DNA of 47,215 nt from Clostridiales bacterium (GCA_022785125.1 JALFRA010000025.1:1-47215), one strand, 5' to 3'. Positions 8,354 through 17,708 are shown, counted from the first letter of the stretch. The notes: a model not told the origin generated them from the sequence alone. Program-made: numbers and translations.

Positions 8354-9424
8354 TTATTCCTCCTGGCTGTGTCTCAGCTTTTCCGCTTGATCTGCGGTGA
8401 TCAGCCCGTCGATGATCTCGTCCAGATCGCCGTTCATCACATTTTCCAGCTTGTACAGGGTCAGGCCGATGCGGTGATCGGTGAGCCGGCCCTGGGGGAA
8501 GTTGTAGGTACGGATACGCTCGTTGCGCATACCGGTGCCCACCTGGCTGCGGCGCTCGTCAGTGAGGGCCTGTTCCTGCTCCCGTACCTTCTCTTCATAC
8601 AGCCGGGAGCGCAGGATCTGCATGGCCTTGTCCCGGTTCTGGAACTGGCTGCGCTCCTGCTGGCACTCCACCACCGTACCGGTGGGCTTGTGGATGAGCC
8701 GCACGGCGGAGGAGGTTTTGTTGACGTGCTGTCCGCCGGCGCCGGAGGAGCGGAACACCTGCATCTCAATGTCGGCGGGGTTGAGCTCAAAGTCCACCTC
8801 GTCCACCTCGGGCAGCACCGCCACCGTAGCGGTGGAGGTGTGGATGCGCCCGCCCGACTCGGTCTCGGGCACCCGCTGGACCCGGTGGACCCCGCTTTCA
8901 AATTTCAGGCGGGAGTAGGCCCCGTCTCCCTCAATCGTAAAGCAGATCTCCTTGACACCTCCCAGCTCGGTCTCGCTGAGGGAGTCCACCTCCACCTTCC
9001 AGCGGCGGGCGTCGGCGTACATGGAGTACATCCGGTACAGAGAGTGGGCGAACAGGGCCGCCTCCTCCCCGCCCACACCGGCCCGGATCTCCACGATGAC
9101 GTTCTTGTCGTCGTTGGGGTCCCGGGGCAGCAGCAAGATACGGATCTCATCCTCCAGCTTGGCAATGTCCTCCTTGGCCTGCTGGTACTCCTCCTGGGCC
9201 AGCTCCTTCATGTCGGGGTCGCCCATCAACTCCTCCGCGTCCTTCAGGTCCTGCTGGCGGCGGGTATAGGCCCGCCAGGCGGACACCACCGGCTCCAGCT
9301 CCCGCTGCTCCTTGTTGAGCCTGGCCACCAGGGCCGGGTCGTTGTAGGTCTCCCCCGCCCCCAGCTGGGCCTCGATGCTGGCAAAACGCAGATCCAGGGC
9401 GCTTAATTTTTGCTGCATATCCAA
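8354..9424 (-). CDS. prfA: Peptide chain release factor 1
   Basis: Terminates translation at UAA and UAG. It has 356 residues, normal for RF1. The peptidyl-hydrolase GGQ motif is at residues 230-232 in [18 protein letters not shown]. The stop-codon-reading PxT tripeptide is present as PET in [15 protein letters not shown], which identifies RF1 rather than RF2 (SPF). It starts 6 nt after the stop of the YdcF-like gene, with AGGTGAT just before ATG. prmC, the GGQ methyltransferase often next to prfA, is not in this cluster. Confidence 0.97.
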   Translation of the reverse strand: MDMQQKLSALDLRFASIEAQLGAGETYNDPALVARLNKEQRELEPVVSAWRAYTRRQQDLKDAEELMGDPDMKELAQEEYQQAKEDIAKLEDEIRILLLPRDPNDDKNVIVEIRAGVGGEEAALFAHSLYRMYSMYADARRWKVEVDSLSETELGGVKEICFTIEGDGAYSRLKFESGVHRVQRVPETESGGRIHTSTATVAVLPEVDEVDFELNPADIEMQVFRSSGAGGQHVNKTSSAVRLIHKPTGTVVECQQERSQFQNRDKAMQILRSRLYEEKVREQEQALTDERRSQVGTGMRNERIRTYNFPQGRLTDHRIGLTLYKLENVMNGDLDEIIDGLITADQAEKLRHSQEE

Positions 9425-9430
9425 ATCATA

Positions 9431-10066
9431 TCACCTGTCAAAGAAATAGGACTTGACCAGAGCCAGCGGCTCCCGGATGTACATCTTCAGCCGGGAAGGA
9501 ATGTGGGAGCTGGGGGCGGCCAGGGTGGACAGGGTGTAGTCCCCCTCCCATGCTCTGTCCCACAGCATCCGCACCCGGGTCAGGTGGAAGCCGTTGGATA
9601 CCACCAGCATCTCGCTGGTGTCCATCCCCTCCTGCTCCAGCAGCGCCTGGGTGAAGCGGATGTTTTCCCAGGTGTTGTGGGACTGGTCCTCCAGCAGGAT
9701 CTGATCTCCATCCACCCCGTGGTCGGTCAGATAATCGTACATACACTGGGCCTCGCTCTGGTGCTCGTCGGGGCCCTGTCCGCCGGAGGCCACGATGGTC
9801 AGGTCCGGGTGTTCCTCCAGGTAGTCCAGGGCTTTATCCAGCCGGTCCTGGAGCAGGATGGACGGTCCCCAGGACTCTACCTTGCAGCCCAGGATCACCA
9901 TGACCTTGGGTTCGCCGGTCATACTGTCGTGGGCGCCAGACAGCACCACGCCCAGCAGCACCGCGAAGCTCAGCAGAGCGGCCAGCACCGCCGTCAGCAG
10001 AGCCAGCAGCCACACCGGCTTTCTGCGCCCTCCGTAGGGACGGTAATACTGTTTTTTACGTCTCAT
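9431..10066 (-). CDS. YdcF/SanA (DUF218) family protein
   Basis: A 211-residue protein with a basic cytoplasmic N-terminus (MRRKKQYYRPYGGRRK), one transmembrane segment (about 18-42, LALLTAVLAALLSFAVLLGVV) and an extracytoplasmic DUF218 domain. Typical DUF218 segments are VMVILGCKVESWGPS, IVASGGQGPDEHQSEA, ILLEDQSHNTWENIRF and MLVVSNGFHLTRVRML. The family is linked to envelope integrity and vancomycin sensitivity (SanA/ElyC), but the activity is not settled. ATG 10066 overlaps the ABC-F stop as ATGA, so the two are translationally coupled; longer upstream starts lie inside the ABC-F gene and are unlikely. Confidence 0.88.
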   Translation of the reverse strand: MRRKKQYYRPYGGRRKPVWLLALLTAVLAALLSFAVLLGVVLSGAHDSMTGEPKVMVILGCKVESWGPSILLQDRLDKALDYLEEHPDLTIVASGGQGPDEHQSEAQCMYDYLTDHGVDGDQILLEDQSHNTWENIRFTQALLEQEGMDTSEMLVVSNGFHLTRVRMLWDRAWEGDYTLSTLAAPSSHIPSRLKMYIREPLALVKSYFFDR

Positions 10067-11964
10067 CCTCTGGCCTCTTCCAACTCCGCAGCCAGGGTCT
10101 CCCACTTGGTGTACAGGGCGGCGATCTCATCCTCCAGCGCCTTCTGCTCCTCGTAGACTTTCTGGAGCTCCAGGTAGTTGGAGGCCACCTCCTCAGCTTT
10201 CAGGGACAGCTCATACTGCCGCTCCTCCGCCTTGGCCACCGCCCGCTCCGCCGCGACCACCTGCTTCTCCAGCTCCTTGGTGCCGCCGGGGCGCTTGGGC
10301 TTCTCCTTTTTAGGCTTCTCCGGCTCCGCCTTCACCGGGGCCGCAGCCTGGGCCTTGGCCCGCTCCCGGGCGGCCCGGAACTCCTCAAAGGTGCCCCGGA
10401 AGTCGGTGATGTGCCCGTCCTCCAGCATCCAAATGCGGGTGGCAAACTGCTTGATGAAGTAGCGGTCATGGGATACGAAGAGCAGGTTGCCCTCGTAGTC
10501 GGCCACCGCCTCCTCGATCCACTCCCGGCTGGCGATGTCCAGGTGGTTGGTGGGCTCGTCCAGGATGAGCAGATTGATCTGCTCATCCATCAGCATACAC
10601 AGCCGCAGTCGGCTCTGCTCGCCGCCAGACAGGGCGGACACCGGCTTGAACACGTCCTCTCCCCGGAAATTGAAGGCGGCCAGCCGGTTACGGGCGGTCT
10701 GCGTGGAGCAGTCCTGATCGTAGATCATGGTGTCCACCAGGTTGCGCTCCGGGTGGGAGAAACGGATGATCTGGGGCAGGTAACCTACCTTTACAGTCGG
10801 TCCCATCTTCAGCTTTCCGGAGTCGGGCTCCTCCTCCTTCAGCAAAATCTTCAGCAGGGTGGATTTGCCGGTGCCGTTGTCTCCCAGCAGGGCGATGCGC
10901 TCGCCCCCCACCACCTCCAGATTGACGTGGTCGAAGAGGGTGCGCCCGTCAAAGGACTTCTTCAGTTCCTTGATGGTGAGCACCTCGTCCCCCCGGAACT
11001 CCCGCTCCCCGAACTTGATGTCCAGGCGGCGCTCCTTGGTGGGCTTGTCGGTGGTGCGCAGGCGCTCGATCCGCTTCTCCATGGACTGGGCCCGCTTGAA
11101 GGTCTTGTCGTTGCCCGAGTAAGCCCAGATCCGCAGCTGCTGGGAAGCCTTCTCCAGCTGCTCGATCTTGGCCTGTTCCTTCTCGTACTGCTTCAGCTTC
11201 TCCTGATAGCGGTGCTCTTTCTCCACCACATAGAAGGAGTAGTTGCCCTCGTAAAACTCCGCCTTGCCGTCCTGGATCTCGATGACCCGCTTGACCACCC
11301 GGTCCAGGAACCAGCGGTCATGGGAGATGGCAAGGACAGTACCTTTATAGCGGTCCAGATACTCCTCCAGCCACTCGGTAGCCCGCAGATCCAGGTGGTT
11401 GGTGGGCTCGTCCAGCAGGAGGATGTCAGTGTCCTCCAGAATAAGCCGGGCCAGATTGACCCGGGTCTTTTCGCCGCCGGACAGGGAGGAAAAAAGCTGA
11501 TTTCTCATATCCTGGGAAATTTCCAGGCCGTTGCATACCTTATTCAGGGGGGTAATGGTATCATAGCCGCCCCCCGCCTCAAAGGCGGCAGTGAGGGCAT
11601 CATACCGCCGCAGCAGAGCCGGGTCGCTGTCCTGGCCCATACGGACGGTAAGCTCCTCCATCTCCCGCTCCATGTCGTGAAGCCGCTGGAAAGCGGTCTG
11701 GAGCACGTCCTCCACCGTGTACTCCGGCGGATAGACGGGGATCTGGGAGATGAGCCCCACTCCCTTGCCGGGGGCGATGTGGACCTCGCCGTCGTCCCAG
11801 TCCAGCTCGCCGGTGAGGATTTTGAACACCGTGGTCTTGCCTGCGCCGTTTTTGCCCAGCAGGCCCACTCGCTCCCCCTGGTCGATCTGGAAGGTGAGGC
11901 CATCCAATATTTTTTTGCCTACCTCGAACTCTTTGGACAGGTTCGAGACGGAGATATCGATCAT
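10063..11964 (-). CDS. ABC-F family ATPase (ribosome-associated type)
   Basis: Soluble twin-ATPase of 633 residues with no membrane domain, as in the ABC-F translation-factor and ribosome-protection family. The first nucleotide-binding domain shows GKNGAGKTT, LSGGEKTR and LLLDEPTNHLD. A charged interdomain linker (about 240-310) follows, then the second domain with GDNGTGKST, LSGGEQSRLR and LLILDEPTNHLD. A C-terminal Lys/Glu-rich coiled coil (about 545-633) resembles Uup/YdiF. It may act in ribosome E-site quality control; a role in antibiotic resistance cannot be concluded. It is the first gene of the minus-strand run down to coaE and is divergent from mtnA. Confidence 0.93.
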   Translation of the reverse strand: MIDISVSNLSKEFEVGKKILDGLTFQIDQGERVGLLGKNGAGKTTVFKILTGELDWDDGEVHIAPGKGVGLISQIPVYPPEYTVEDVLQTAFQRLHDMEREMEELTVRMGQDSDPALLRRYDALTAAFEAGGGYDTITPLNKVCNGLEISQDMRNQLFSSLSGGEKTRVNLARLILEDTDILLLDEPTNHLDLRATEWLEEYLDRYKGTVLAISHDRWFLDRVVKRVIEIQDGKAEFYEGNYSFYVVEKEHRYQEKLKQYEKEQAKIEQLEKASQQLRIWAYSGNDKTFKRAQSMEKRIERLRTTDKPTKERRLDIKFGEREFRGDEVLTIKELKKSFDGRTLFDHVNLEVVGGERIALLGDNGTGKSTLLKILLKEEEPDSGKLKMGPTVKVGYLPQIIRFSHPERNLVDTMIYDQDCSTQTARNRLAAFNFRGEDVFKPVSALSGGEQSRLRLCMLMDEQINLLILDEPTNHLDIASREWIEEAVADYEGNLLFVSHDRYFIKQFATRIWMLEDGHITDFRGTFEEFRAARERAKAQAAAPVKAEPEKPKKEKPKRPGGTKELEKQVVAAERAVAKAEERQYELSLKAEEVASNYLELQKVYEEQKALEDEIAALYTKWETLAAELEEARG

Positions 11965-11967
11965 TGC

Positions 11968-11996
11968 TTGCCTCCAAATGGTGTGTGTGATACAAT
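11968..11996 (+). promoter_or_regulatory. Sigma-A promoter for mtnA
   Basis: TTGCCT, a 17-nt spacer, then TACAAT with an extended TGA immediately before it, ending 56 nt before the mtnA start. It lies in the 88-nt divergent gap; the opposing ABC-F promoter was not recognised. Confidence 0.6.
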
Positions 11997-12052
11997 CGTT
12001 AGGAACAAAACGCCCCGGTTTTCCAGGGCCGCATCACAAGGAGGAGTTCTCT

Positions 12053-13042
12053 ATGGACGCGATCCGTTGGGAAGGAAATACCCTTTACTTACTTGACCAG
12101 ACAAAGCTTCCGGTGGAAGAGACCTGGCTCCCCTACACCGATTACCGTCCGGTGGCTGATGCCATCCGCACCATGGTGGTGCGGGGTGCGCCCGCCATCG
12201 GCGTCACCGCCGCCTACGCCTACTGTCTGGCCGCTCTGGCCGGGGAGGACCTGACCGAGGCCAAGTCCGTTCTGTCCGCCAGCCGCCCTACGGCGGTCAA
12301 TCTCTTCTGGGCCCTGGACCGGATGGCCCGCAAGGCGAAAGCCTGCGGCGGAGACCCGGAAACTCTCATTGCCGAGGCCGTGGCTGTCCATCAGGAGGAC
12401 GTGGCTATGTGTAAGGTCATAGGCCTTTACGGCGCCTCTGTGGTGCCCGACCACGCCCACATCCTCACCCACTGCAACGCCGGAGCCCTGGCCACCGGCG
12501 GCTACGGTACCGCTCTGGGAGTCATTCGGGCCGCCCATGAACAGGGTAAAGTGGATATGGTTTACGCCGATGAGACCCGTCCCCTGCTTCAGGGCGCCCG
12601 GCTCACCGCTTACGAACTGGTCACCGACCACATTCCCGCCACCCTCATTGCCGACAACATGGCTGCCAGCCTGATGGCCAAGGGCAAGATCGATATGGTG
12701 GTGGTGGGCTGCGACCGGATGGCGGCCAACGGAGACTTCGCCAACAAGATCGGCACCTACTCGGTGGCGGTGAACGCCCACCATCATGGGGTGCCCTTCT
12801 ATGTGGCCCTCCCCTGCTCCACCATTGATCTCACCATTCCCGATGGCTCCGGTATCCCCATCGAGGAGCGGGACAAGAACGAGGTACGTACCCTGTACGG
12901 GGTCCAGACCGCGCCGGCCACGGTGGAGGTGTACAACCCAGCCTTTGACGTGACCCCTCACAGCCTGGTCACCGGCATCATCACCGAGAAGGGCGTCATC
13001 TATCCGCCCTTCAAGGAGAATCTGCAGAAGCTGTTCGGATAA
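12053..13042 (+). CDS. mtnA: S-methyl-5-thioribose-1-phosphate isomerase
   Basis: Converts methylthioribose-1-phosphate to methylthioribulose-1-phosphate in methionine salvage, or the equivalent 5-deoxyribose salvage reaction. At 329 residues it is slightly shorter than the usual 340-350. Substrate-phosphate and family motifs VVRGAPAIGVTAAY and LTHCNAGALATGGYGTALG are present. The catalytic pair is Cys141 (HCNAG) and Asp221 (GCDRMAANGD). GGAGGAG lies before the ATG. No other methionine-salvage gene is adjacent, so the pathway partner genes are elsewhere or the enzyme serves a shunt. It belongs to the eIF2B-like superfamily, but the motifs favour MtnA. Confidence 0.94.
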   Translation: MDAIRWEGNTLYLLDQTKLPVEETWLPYTDYRPVADAIRTMVVRGAPAIGVTAAYAYCLAALAGEDLTEAKSVLSASRPTAVNLFWALDRMARKAKACGGDPETLIAEAVAVHQEDVAMCKVIGLYGASVVPDHAHILTHCNAGALATGGYGTALGVIRAAHEQGKVDMVYADETRPLLQGARLTAYELVTDHIPATLIADNMAASLMAKGKIDMVVVGCDRMAANGDFANKIGTYSVAVNAHHHGVPFYVALPCSTIDLTIPDGSGIPIEERDKNEVRTLYGVQTAPATVEVYNPAFDVTPHSLVTGIITEKGVIYPPFKENLQKLFG

Positions 13043-13046
13043 CAGC

Positions 13047-13071
13047 GGGCGCGCACTGCGCGCCCCTACGG
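13047..13071. repeat. Short palindromic intergenic repeat (CCGTAGGGGCG type)
   Basis: GGGCGCGC-ACT-GCGCGCCC followed by CTACGG. Read on the minus strand it begins CCGTAGGGGCG, the same start as a hairpin at 24512. It sits just after the mtnA stop and before the shared terminator. Confidence 0.6.
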
Positions 13072-13102
13072 ACCGCCGGGCATTTGCCCGGCGGTCTTTT
13101 TT
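13071..13102. terminator. Bidirectional terminator between mtnA and murF
   Basis: GACCGCCGGGC-ATTT-GCCCGGCGGTC followed by TTTTTT on the plus strand. The T-run contains the murF stop codon (TAA, minus strand), so the two convergent genes share this site. Confidence 0.85.
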
Positions 13103-14492
13103 ATCCCTCGTTGGTGATGGTGAGCAGGTACTCCACCAGCTCCTCCAGGGCCATGCCACGGGAGGCCTTCACCAGAATGGTGGCGTGGGGGCGCACTACG
13201 CTGTCCAGCACCGGCTTGGCCTGCTCCTTATCGGTGCAGTGCCAGCACACCGGCACGCCCGCCGCTTTGGCGGCATCATAGATATGCTGGGACAGCTCGC
13301 CCACCGCCACCAGACAGTGGATGCCCGCCTTGGCCAGGTACTCGCCGATCCCGGCGTGGAGGGCGGGAGCCAGGGGGCCCAGCTCAAACATATCGCCCAG
13401 CACCGCAACCTTGTACTCCCCCTTGGCGTTGGCCAGCACCTCCACCGCCGCCCGCATGGACTGGGGATTGGCGTTGTAGGTATCGTTGAGGATGGTGATA
13501 TCATCCCCACGGGTGAGGATGTTCATCCGCATCTTGGTGGGGGCGAAGTGGAGCACCCCGTCTGCGATCTCCTGAGCGGTCAGGCCGAAGTGCTGGCCTA
13601 CCGCCGCCGCCATCAGGGTGGGATAGATCATATGGTCTCCCAGAGCCGGGATCTCCACCGGAAAATCGCCGTCAGGCGTTTCCACCTTACAGCTGATCCG
13701 GCTCTTGCCGTCGCTGGCCAGATCCACCGCCCGGTAGTCCAGGCACTGGGCGGAGCCCACCCGGATAAAGGGGTGGTCCAGCTTGCCGGGCAGGGTGTTC
13801 AGCAGCGGGTCGTCACCGTTGATGACGGCGGGCGCGTGGGGCTTGGCGTGGTGGAAAATCTCGCTCTTGGCCTCCAGGATCTTCTCCCGGGAGCCGAAAT
13901 GCTCGATGTGGGAGTCGCCGATGTTGGTCATGAGGATCATGTCGGGCTCCACAATGGCGGAGAGATAGTCGATCTCCCCTGCGTGGTTCATACCCAGCTC
14001 CAGCACGGCGATCTGGTGCTCCGGCTTGAGCCGCAGCAGGGTCATGGGCACCCCGATGTCGTTGTTCAGGTTGCCCTCGGTCTTGAGGACGCTGTACTTC
14101 TCCCCCAGCACCGCCGCCACCATGTCCTTGGTGGTGGTCTTGCCCACCGAGCCGGTAATGGCTACCACAGGGATGGCAAATTTCTGCTTGTAATACTTGG
14201 CCAGATCCCGGAGGGCCCGGTGGGTGGACTTCACCTTAATGTAGAACTTGCCGGGCAGATAGCTGTCCCGCTCCCGCTGGGTGAAACACCCGGCAGCGCC
14301 CCCCTCCAGGGCGGCGTTGATGTAGGCATGACCGTCAAAGCGCTCTCCCACCAGGGGGATGAACAGAGAACCGGGATGGATGGTACGGCTGTCGGTCTCC
14401 ACCCGGCTCACCGCCCGGTTCAGATCTCCGAACTCACCCAGCAGGCTGCCGCCCACCGCTTCCATGATCTCTCGTATGGTCATCGGCTCCAT
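13101..14492 (-). CDS. murF: UDP-N-acetylmuramoyl-tripeptide--D-alanyl-D-alanine ligase
   Basis: Adds D-Ala-D-Ala to the UDP-MurNAc-tripeptide in the cytoplasm, the last soluble step of the peptidoglycan precursor. It has 463 residues with the three Mur ligase domains. The ATP loop is VVAITGSVGKTTTKDMV (about residues 110-126), the central domain carries AVLELGMNHAGEI, and the C-terminal domain starts near ILNDTYNANPQSMRAA. The ATG at 14492 (MEPMTIREIM) has AAGGAGA 7 nt upstream and is preferred over an in-frame start at 14573 that overlaps ddl. It follows ddl by 40 nt, so the D-Ala-D-Ala made by Ddl is used by the next gene's product. Confidence 0.96.
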   Translation of the reverse strand: MEPMTIREIMEAVGGSLLGEFGDLNRAVSRVETDSRTIHPGSLFIPLVGERFDGHAYINAALEGGAAGCFTQRERDSYLPGKFYIKVKSTHRALRDLAKYYKQKFAIPVVAITGSVGKTTTKDMVAAVLGEKYSVLKTEGNLNNDIGVPMTLLRLKPEHQIAVLELGMNHAGEIDYLSAIVEPDMILMTNIGDSHIEHFGSREKILEAKSEIFHHAKPHAPAVINGDDPLLNTLPGKLDHPFIRVGSAQCLDYRAVDLASDGKSRISCKVETPDGDFPVEIPALGDHMIYPTLMAAAVGQHFGLTAQEIADGVLHFAPTKMRMNILTRGDDITILNDTYNANPQSMRAAVEVLANAKGEYKVAVLGDMFELGPLAPALHAGIGEYLAKAGIHCLVAVGELSQHIYDAAKAAGVPVCWHCTDKEQAKPVLDSVVRPHATILVKASRGMALEELVEYLLTITNEG

Positions 14493-14532
14493 GTTGTTGT
14501 CTCCTTCAATCTCTCTCGTTCCGGATGCCGGT

Positions 14533-15582
14533 TTACCGGCCCTGTCTTCTGGCCTCCAGGGAGGCCTCCACAATGCGCTGGCACAGGCTGTTGTAATCGA
14601 TGCCCACCGCGGCGGCCTCCTGGGGCAGCAGGCTGGTGGGGGTCATGCCGGGCAGGGTGTTGATCTCCAGGAACCAGGGCTGGCCGTCGCTGGTGACAAT
14701 GAAGTCGGCCCGGGAATAGACGGACAGGCCCAGGGTCTCATACACCCGCAGGGCGGCGGCGCGGAGCTTCTCCTCCCACTCCGCCGGGATCTCCGAGGGG
14801 CACACCTCCAGAGCCGCGCCGGGCTGATACTTGTTGGCGTAGTCGTAGAAGCCCTCCTTGGGGATGATCTCGATGGAGGGCAGGGCCTTGCCGTCCAGGA
14901 TGCCCACCTGGATCTCACGGCCCTTCACATACTCCTCCAGCACGGTGCGCCCTCCCAGGGTCAGGCCGTCGGTGAGGGCTTTGCGCAGCTCGTCGGCGGT
15001 ATAGGCGATGGACACGCCGATGGAGGACCCGCTGGCCACCGGCTTCACCACCAGAGGCAGCCGGGCAGAGCTGACCAGGCCGTCAATATCCTCCGCCTTA
15101 TACTCCACGGTCTTCCAGCCGGGGGTATTCACCACGTCGGCCACCATCCGCTTGGTCAGGTCCTTGTCCATGGCGATGGCGCTGGACAGGTAACCCGCCC
15201 CGGTGTAGGGGATGCCCATCAGGTCAAAGGCGGCCTGGACCTTGCCGTCCTCGCCGCAGGTGCCGTGGAGGGCAAGGAACACCAGATCGGCCATCTGGCA
15301 CAGCTCCAGCACACCGGGGCCAAACACGCTCTTGCTGTCGCCGGGACGGCTGGCCTTGATCTGCTCCAGGTCAGGGGCCTCCCGGCTGATCTTTTTAAAG
15401 GATTCGGGCACCGGCGCATCAAAGAAAGACTCGTCTGCCCGGCCCTCCTCCAGGCCGAAAAACATATCGATGAGTCCCGCCCGATGGCCCAGAGCCCGCA
15501 GGGCCTCGGTCACCATGGTGCCGGTGGAAAGGGACACGTTCCGCTCCGGGGAGAGTCCCCCGGCCAAAACTACGATCTTCAT
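14533..15582 (-). CDS. ddl: D-alanine--D-alanine ligase
   Basis: ATP-grasp enzyme joining two D-alanines for peptidoglycan. Its 349 residues match the family. Visible features: N-terminal VLAGGLSPERNVSLSTG, the catalytic ALHGTCGEDGKVQAAFDLMG, PYTGAGYLSSAIAMDK, ATP-grasp VVKPVASGSSIGV, and C-terminal FLEINTLPGMTPTSLLPQ with metal ligands. The residue after GYLSSAIAMDK that sets D-Ala versus D-Lac specificity cannot be settled by eye, and no vanH/vanX-like neighbours are present, so the housekeeping D-Ala-D-Ala role is most likely. It heads the ddl-murF operon; the promoter is probably in the AT-rich 15583-15660 segment but was not pinned down. Confidence 0.95.
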   Translation of the reverse strand: MKIVVLAGGLSPERNVSLSTGTMVTEALRALGHRAGLIDMFFGLEEGRADESFFDAPVPESFKKISREAPDLEQIKASRPGDSKSVFGPGVLELCQMADLVFLALHGTCGEDGKVQAAFDLMGIPYTGAGYLSSAIAMDKDLTKRMVADVVNTPGWKTVEYKAEDIDGLVSSARLPLVVKPVASGSSIGVSIAYTADELRKALTDGLTLGGRTVLEEYVKGREIQVGILDGKALPSIEIIPKEGFYDYANKYQPGAALEVCPSEIPAEWEEKLRAAALRVYETLGLSVYSRADFIVTSDGQPWFLEINTLPGMTPTSLLPQEAAAVGIDYNSLCQRIVEASLEARRQGR

Positions 15583-15708
15583 AATACACCTCAGTTGCCA
15601 GTTTGATACAATATGATACGCGCTAATGGTATATTATAGCACGCTTTACCGCTATACTCAACTCCCTTTCCACCTTCTGTGCATGAAATCTTTCTTTTTC
15701 TCTGTTCC

Positions 15709-15737
15709 TTGACATTCCTCCGCCATTCTGCTACATT
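15709..15737 (+). promoter_or_regulatory. Strong sigma-A promoter in front of a truncated MFS gene
   Basis: Consensus TTGACA, 17-nt spacer, TACATT. The pseudogene's open frame begins about 9 nt after the -10, so there is no room for a leader, ribosome binding site or start. This suggests a deletion brought the promoter next to the back half of the gene. Confidence 0.6.
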
Positions 15738-15745
15738 GAACCTGA

Positions 15746-16402
15746 AACTTCCTTGGCGCCGCCGCCCTGTGCGCCCTGGGGCTCACCGAGGTAAAGACCC
15801 CCGCCCCCTTCTCTCCCCGGCTGACCCTGGATATCCTGCGCCAGACGCTGACCAATGGACGGCTGCTCCTCTTTCTCCTGTCGGCGGCCCTTCTCTCCGA
15901 GGCCCACCAGACCATCACCACCTTTTTAAATCAGCTGCAATATGCCCGCGCCAGCCTTCCCGATTGGGCCATTGGTGTCCTCTATATCGCCGCCACGGTG
16001 CTGGGCATGGCGGGAATCTGGTCCGCCCGGCTCACCCGCCGGACGGGCATCGTGGGAACGGCGGTGCTGCTCTACGGCGGTGGGGTGCTGGCCTGTGCTG
16101 CCCTTGCCCTGACCGCTGCCCCTCTCCCCTCCATCTGGGCCATTCTCACCCTGCGGCTGTGCAATACCTTGTGCCAGCCCTTCCTGATGGAGCTGCAAAA
16201 CAAGCAGGTGACCACACCCCACCGGGCCACCGCCCTCAGCGTCCACGCCATGTTCATAGATGGGGTGGGGGTTGGTACCAACCTGGCGTTCGGTGCTCTG
16301 GCGGAAATCAATCTGGCCAGGTCCTTCTGGCTGGGCGGCGGAATCTGCCTTACTGGGTTACTTCTTTTTATCATATGGTATAAACTGCGTCCCCGTGCAT
16401 AA
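15746..16402 (+). pseudogene. MFS transporter, 5'-truncated remnant
   Basis: An open frame of about 218 codons reads as the C-terminal half of a major facilitator protein: hydrophobic helices such as LLLFLLSAALLSEAHQTITT, WAIGVLYIAATVLGMAGI, TAVLLYGGGVLACAALALT and FWLGGGICLTGLLLFIIWY, ending at 16402. The frame is closed upstream by a TGA at 15743-15745. There is no start codon or ribosome binding site before the first helix and the expected N-terminal six-helix half (about 200 residues) is absent. Internal ATGs (e.g. 15998) exist but would yield only four helices. The terminator is intact. I read it as a decayed gene rather than a half-size transporter. Confidence 0.75.
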
Positions 16403-16407
16403 AGGGA

Positions 16408-16433
16408 AACGGCCGCCGATGGCGGCCGTTTTT
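16408..16433. terminator. Bidirectional terminator
   Basis: AACGGCCGCC-GAT-GGCGGCCGTT followed by TTT, between the MFS remnant (+) and the SLH protein (-). Confidence 0.8.
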
Positions 16434-16445
16434 CTCATATTTCCC

Positions 16446-17708
16446 TTAAAACCACCCGGTGTCCCGGCTGTCCAGCAGATCCAGGGCGGCGCACAGCAGC
16501 TGTGCCGCCTCTCCACGGGTCAGCGTTTCCGTGAGGCCGGCCTCTGCCGGCAGTACCCCGCAGGTGGACAGGTTGGCCGCCGACTGGGCCGCCCAGGCGG
16601 GAGCGTCGGCGGCAAAGGTCTGGGCGTCCACGTCGGTGACGGAGAGCACCCGATCCAGCAGCACCGCCGCCTCGGCGGTAGTGATAGAGTCATCGGCCCG
16701 GAACACCACCCGGCCCTCCTGGTCGGTGGTCCCCTGGACCAGACCGCACTTCAGGGCGGAGGACACATAGGGCTTGGCCCAGGTGGGAATGCTCTCATCG
16801 TCGGCGAAGCCGGTGCGGGACACCCCCTCCAGAGACTCCACCCCGGCGGCATTCATGGCCATGGCTACAAACTCGCTGCGGGTGACAGCGGCGTCAGGCT
16901 GGAAGAAGTATTCCCCTCCCATGCACTCACCCACAAAGACACCCTTCTCCGCCAGGCGGATGGCCGCCTTGTGGGCCGGGTGGCCGCTGAGGTCGGCGTA
17001 GGTCACTTTGGTGTCCGGCTTTTCGATCTTTACCTTAACGGTAGCCGGGTCGGAGGCATTGCCCACTGTGTCCATGGCAATATAGGTGAAGGAGTCCTTG
17101 CCGGTCTTGTTTTCATAGGGGGTATAGACGAACTGGCCGTCCTCCCCCATGGTCACCGCGCCCCGGGCGGGCTTCTTCACCAGCCGGTAGGTCAGCAGGT
17201 CGCCCTCCGGGTCCACGGCGGAAAAGCGGTCGGTGACCGCCACATTTTTATAGGTGGACAGCTCCAGGTTCTCCGCCACCGGGGCGCCGTTGGCCTCGGT
17301 CAGCAGATGGACCTCCACCCCGGTCTCCTGTCCCGGCTCACCGCCGGCAAAGAGGGGCTGGAAGGTAAAGCTGGCCTCCAGGGCGATGGGGGCAACCGAG
17401 GGGGTGAAGCGCAGGCCGTCCACGGCAGTCATGGCGATCACGTCCCCCTCCCCCACCATCTGGCCCCCCACGGTGAGCACACCTTCCTGGGGCAGCTGGG
17501 TGATCACAATGGCGTCCAGAGCGCCCTCCCCCTCCACCACAAAGTCTGAGGACTGGAAGGCAATGGTCTCGGTGGTCATGCCGTTCTTCACCACGTCCAG
17601 CACCGTGGGGCTGGTCTCCTCCTGGTCCAGAAAGAGCGCCGAGGCAGGCAGGGCCGCCGTGAGCAGGGCGGCCGTCAGTGCCGCGGCCATCAGGATACGG
17701 GTTTTCAC
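16446..17708 (-). CDS. S-layer homology (SLH) domain cell-surface protein
   Basis: Secreted wall-associated protein of 420 residues. The start is a GTG at 17708 with an ideal AAAGGAGG 8 nt upstream; it gives a signal peptide (VKTRILMAAALTAALLTAAL... cut near ALPASA). Residues about 30-190 form an unrecognised beta-rich region, then a cadherin-like/VCBS-like module (SAVDPEGDLLTYRLVKKPAR through DSFTYIAMDTVGNASDPATV). The C-terminal half carries three SLH repeats (about 245-300, 312-370, 380-420) that normally bind pyruvylated wall polymers. It is divergent from ylxM-ffh. The ligand is unknown. Longer upstream in-frame extensions enter ylxM and are not coding. Confidence 0.85.
   Translation of the reverse strand: MKTRILMAAALTAALLTAALPASALFLDQEETSPTVLDVVKNGMTTETIAFQSSDFVVEGEGALDAIVITQLPQEGVLTVGGQMVGEGDVIAMTAVDGLRFTPSVAPIALEASFTFQPLFAGGEPGQETGVEVHLLTEANGAPVAENLELSTYKNVAVTDRFSAVDPEGDLLTYRLVKKPARGAVTMGEDGQFVYTPYENKTGKDSFTYIAMDTVGNASDPATVKVKIEKPDTKVTYADLSGHPAHKAAIRLAEKGVFVGECMGGEYFFQPDAAVTRSEFVAMAMNAAGVESLEGVSRTGFADDESIPTWAKPYVSSALKCGLVQGTTDQEGRVVFRADDSITTAEAAVLLDRVLSVTDVDAQTFAADAPAWAAQSAANLSTCGVLPAEAGLTETLTRGEAAQLLCAALDLLDSRDTGWF

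Noticed and set aside
15679-16383. 234-codon frame on the plus strand across the MFS remnant
   Set aside because: The reading frame with transporter helices is a different one (ending 16402); this one is Pro/Arg/His-rich and without a domain.
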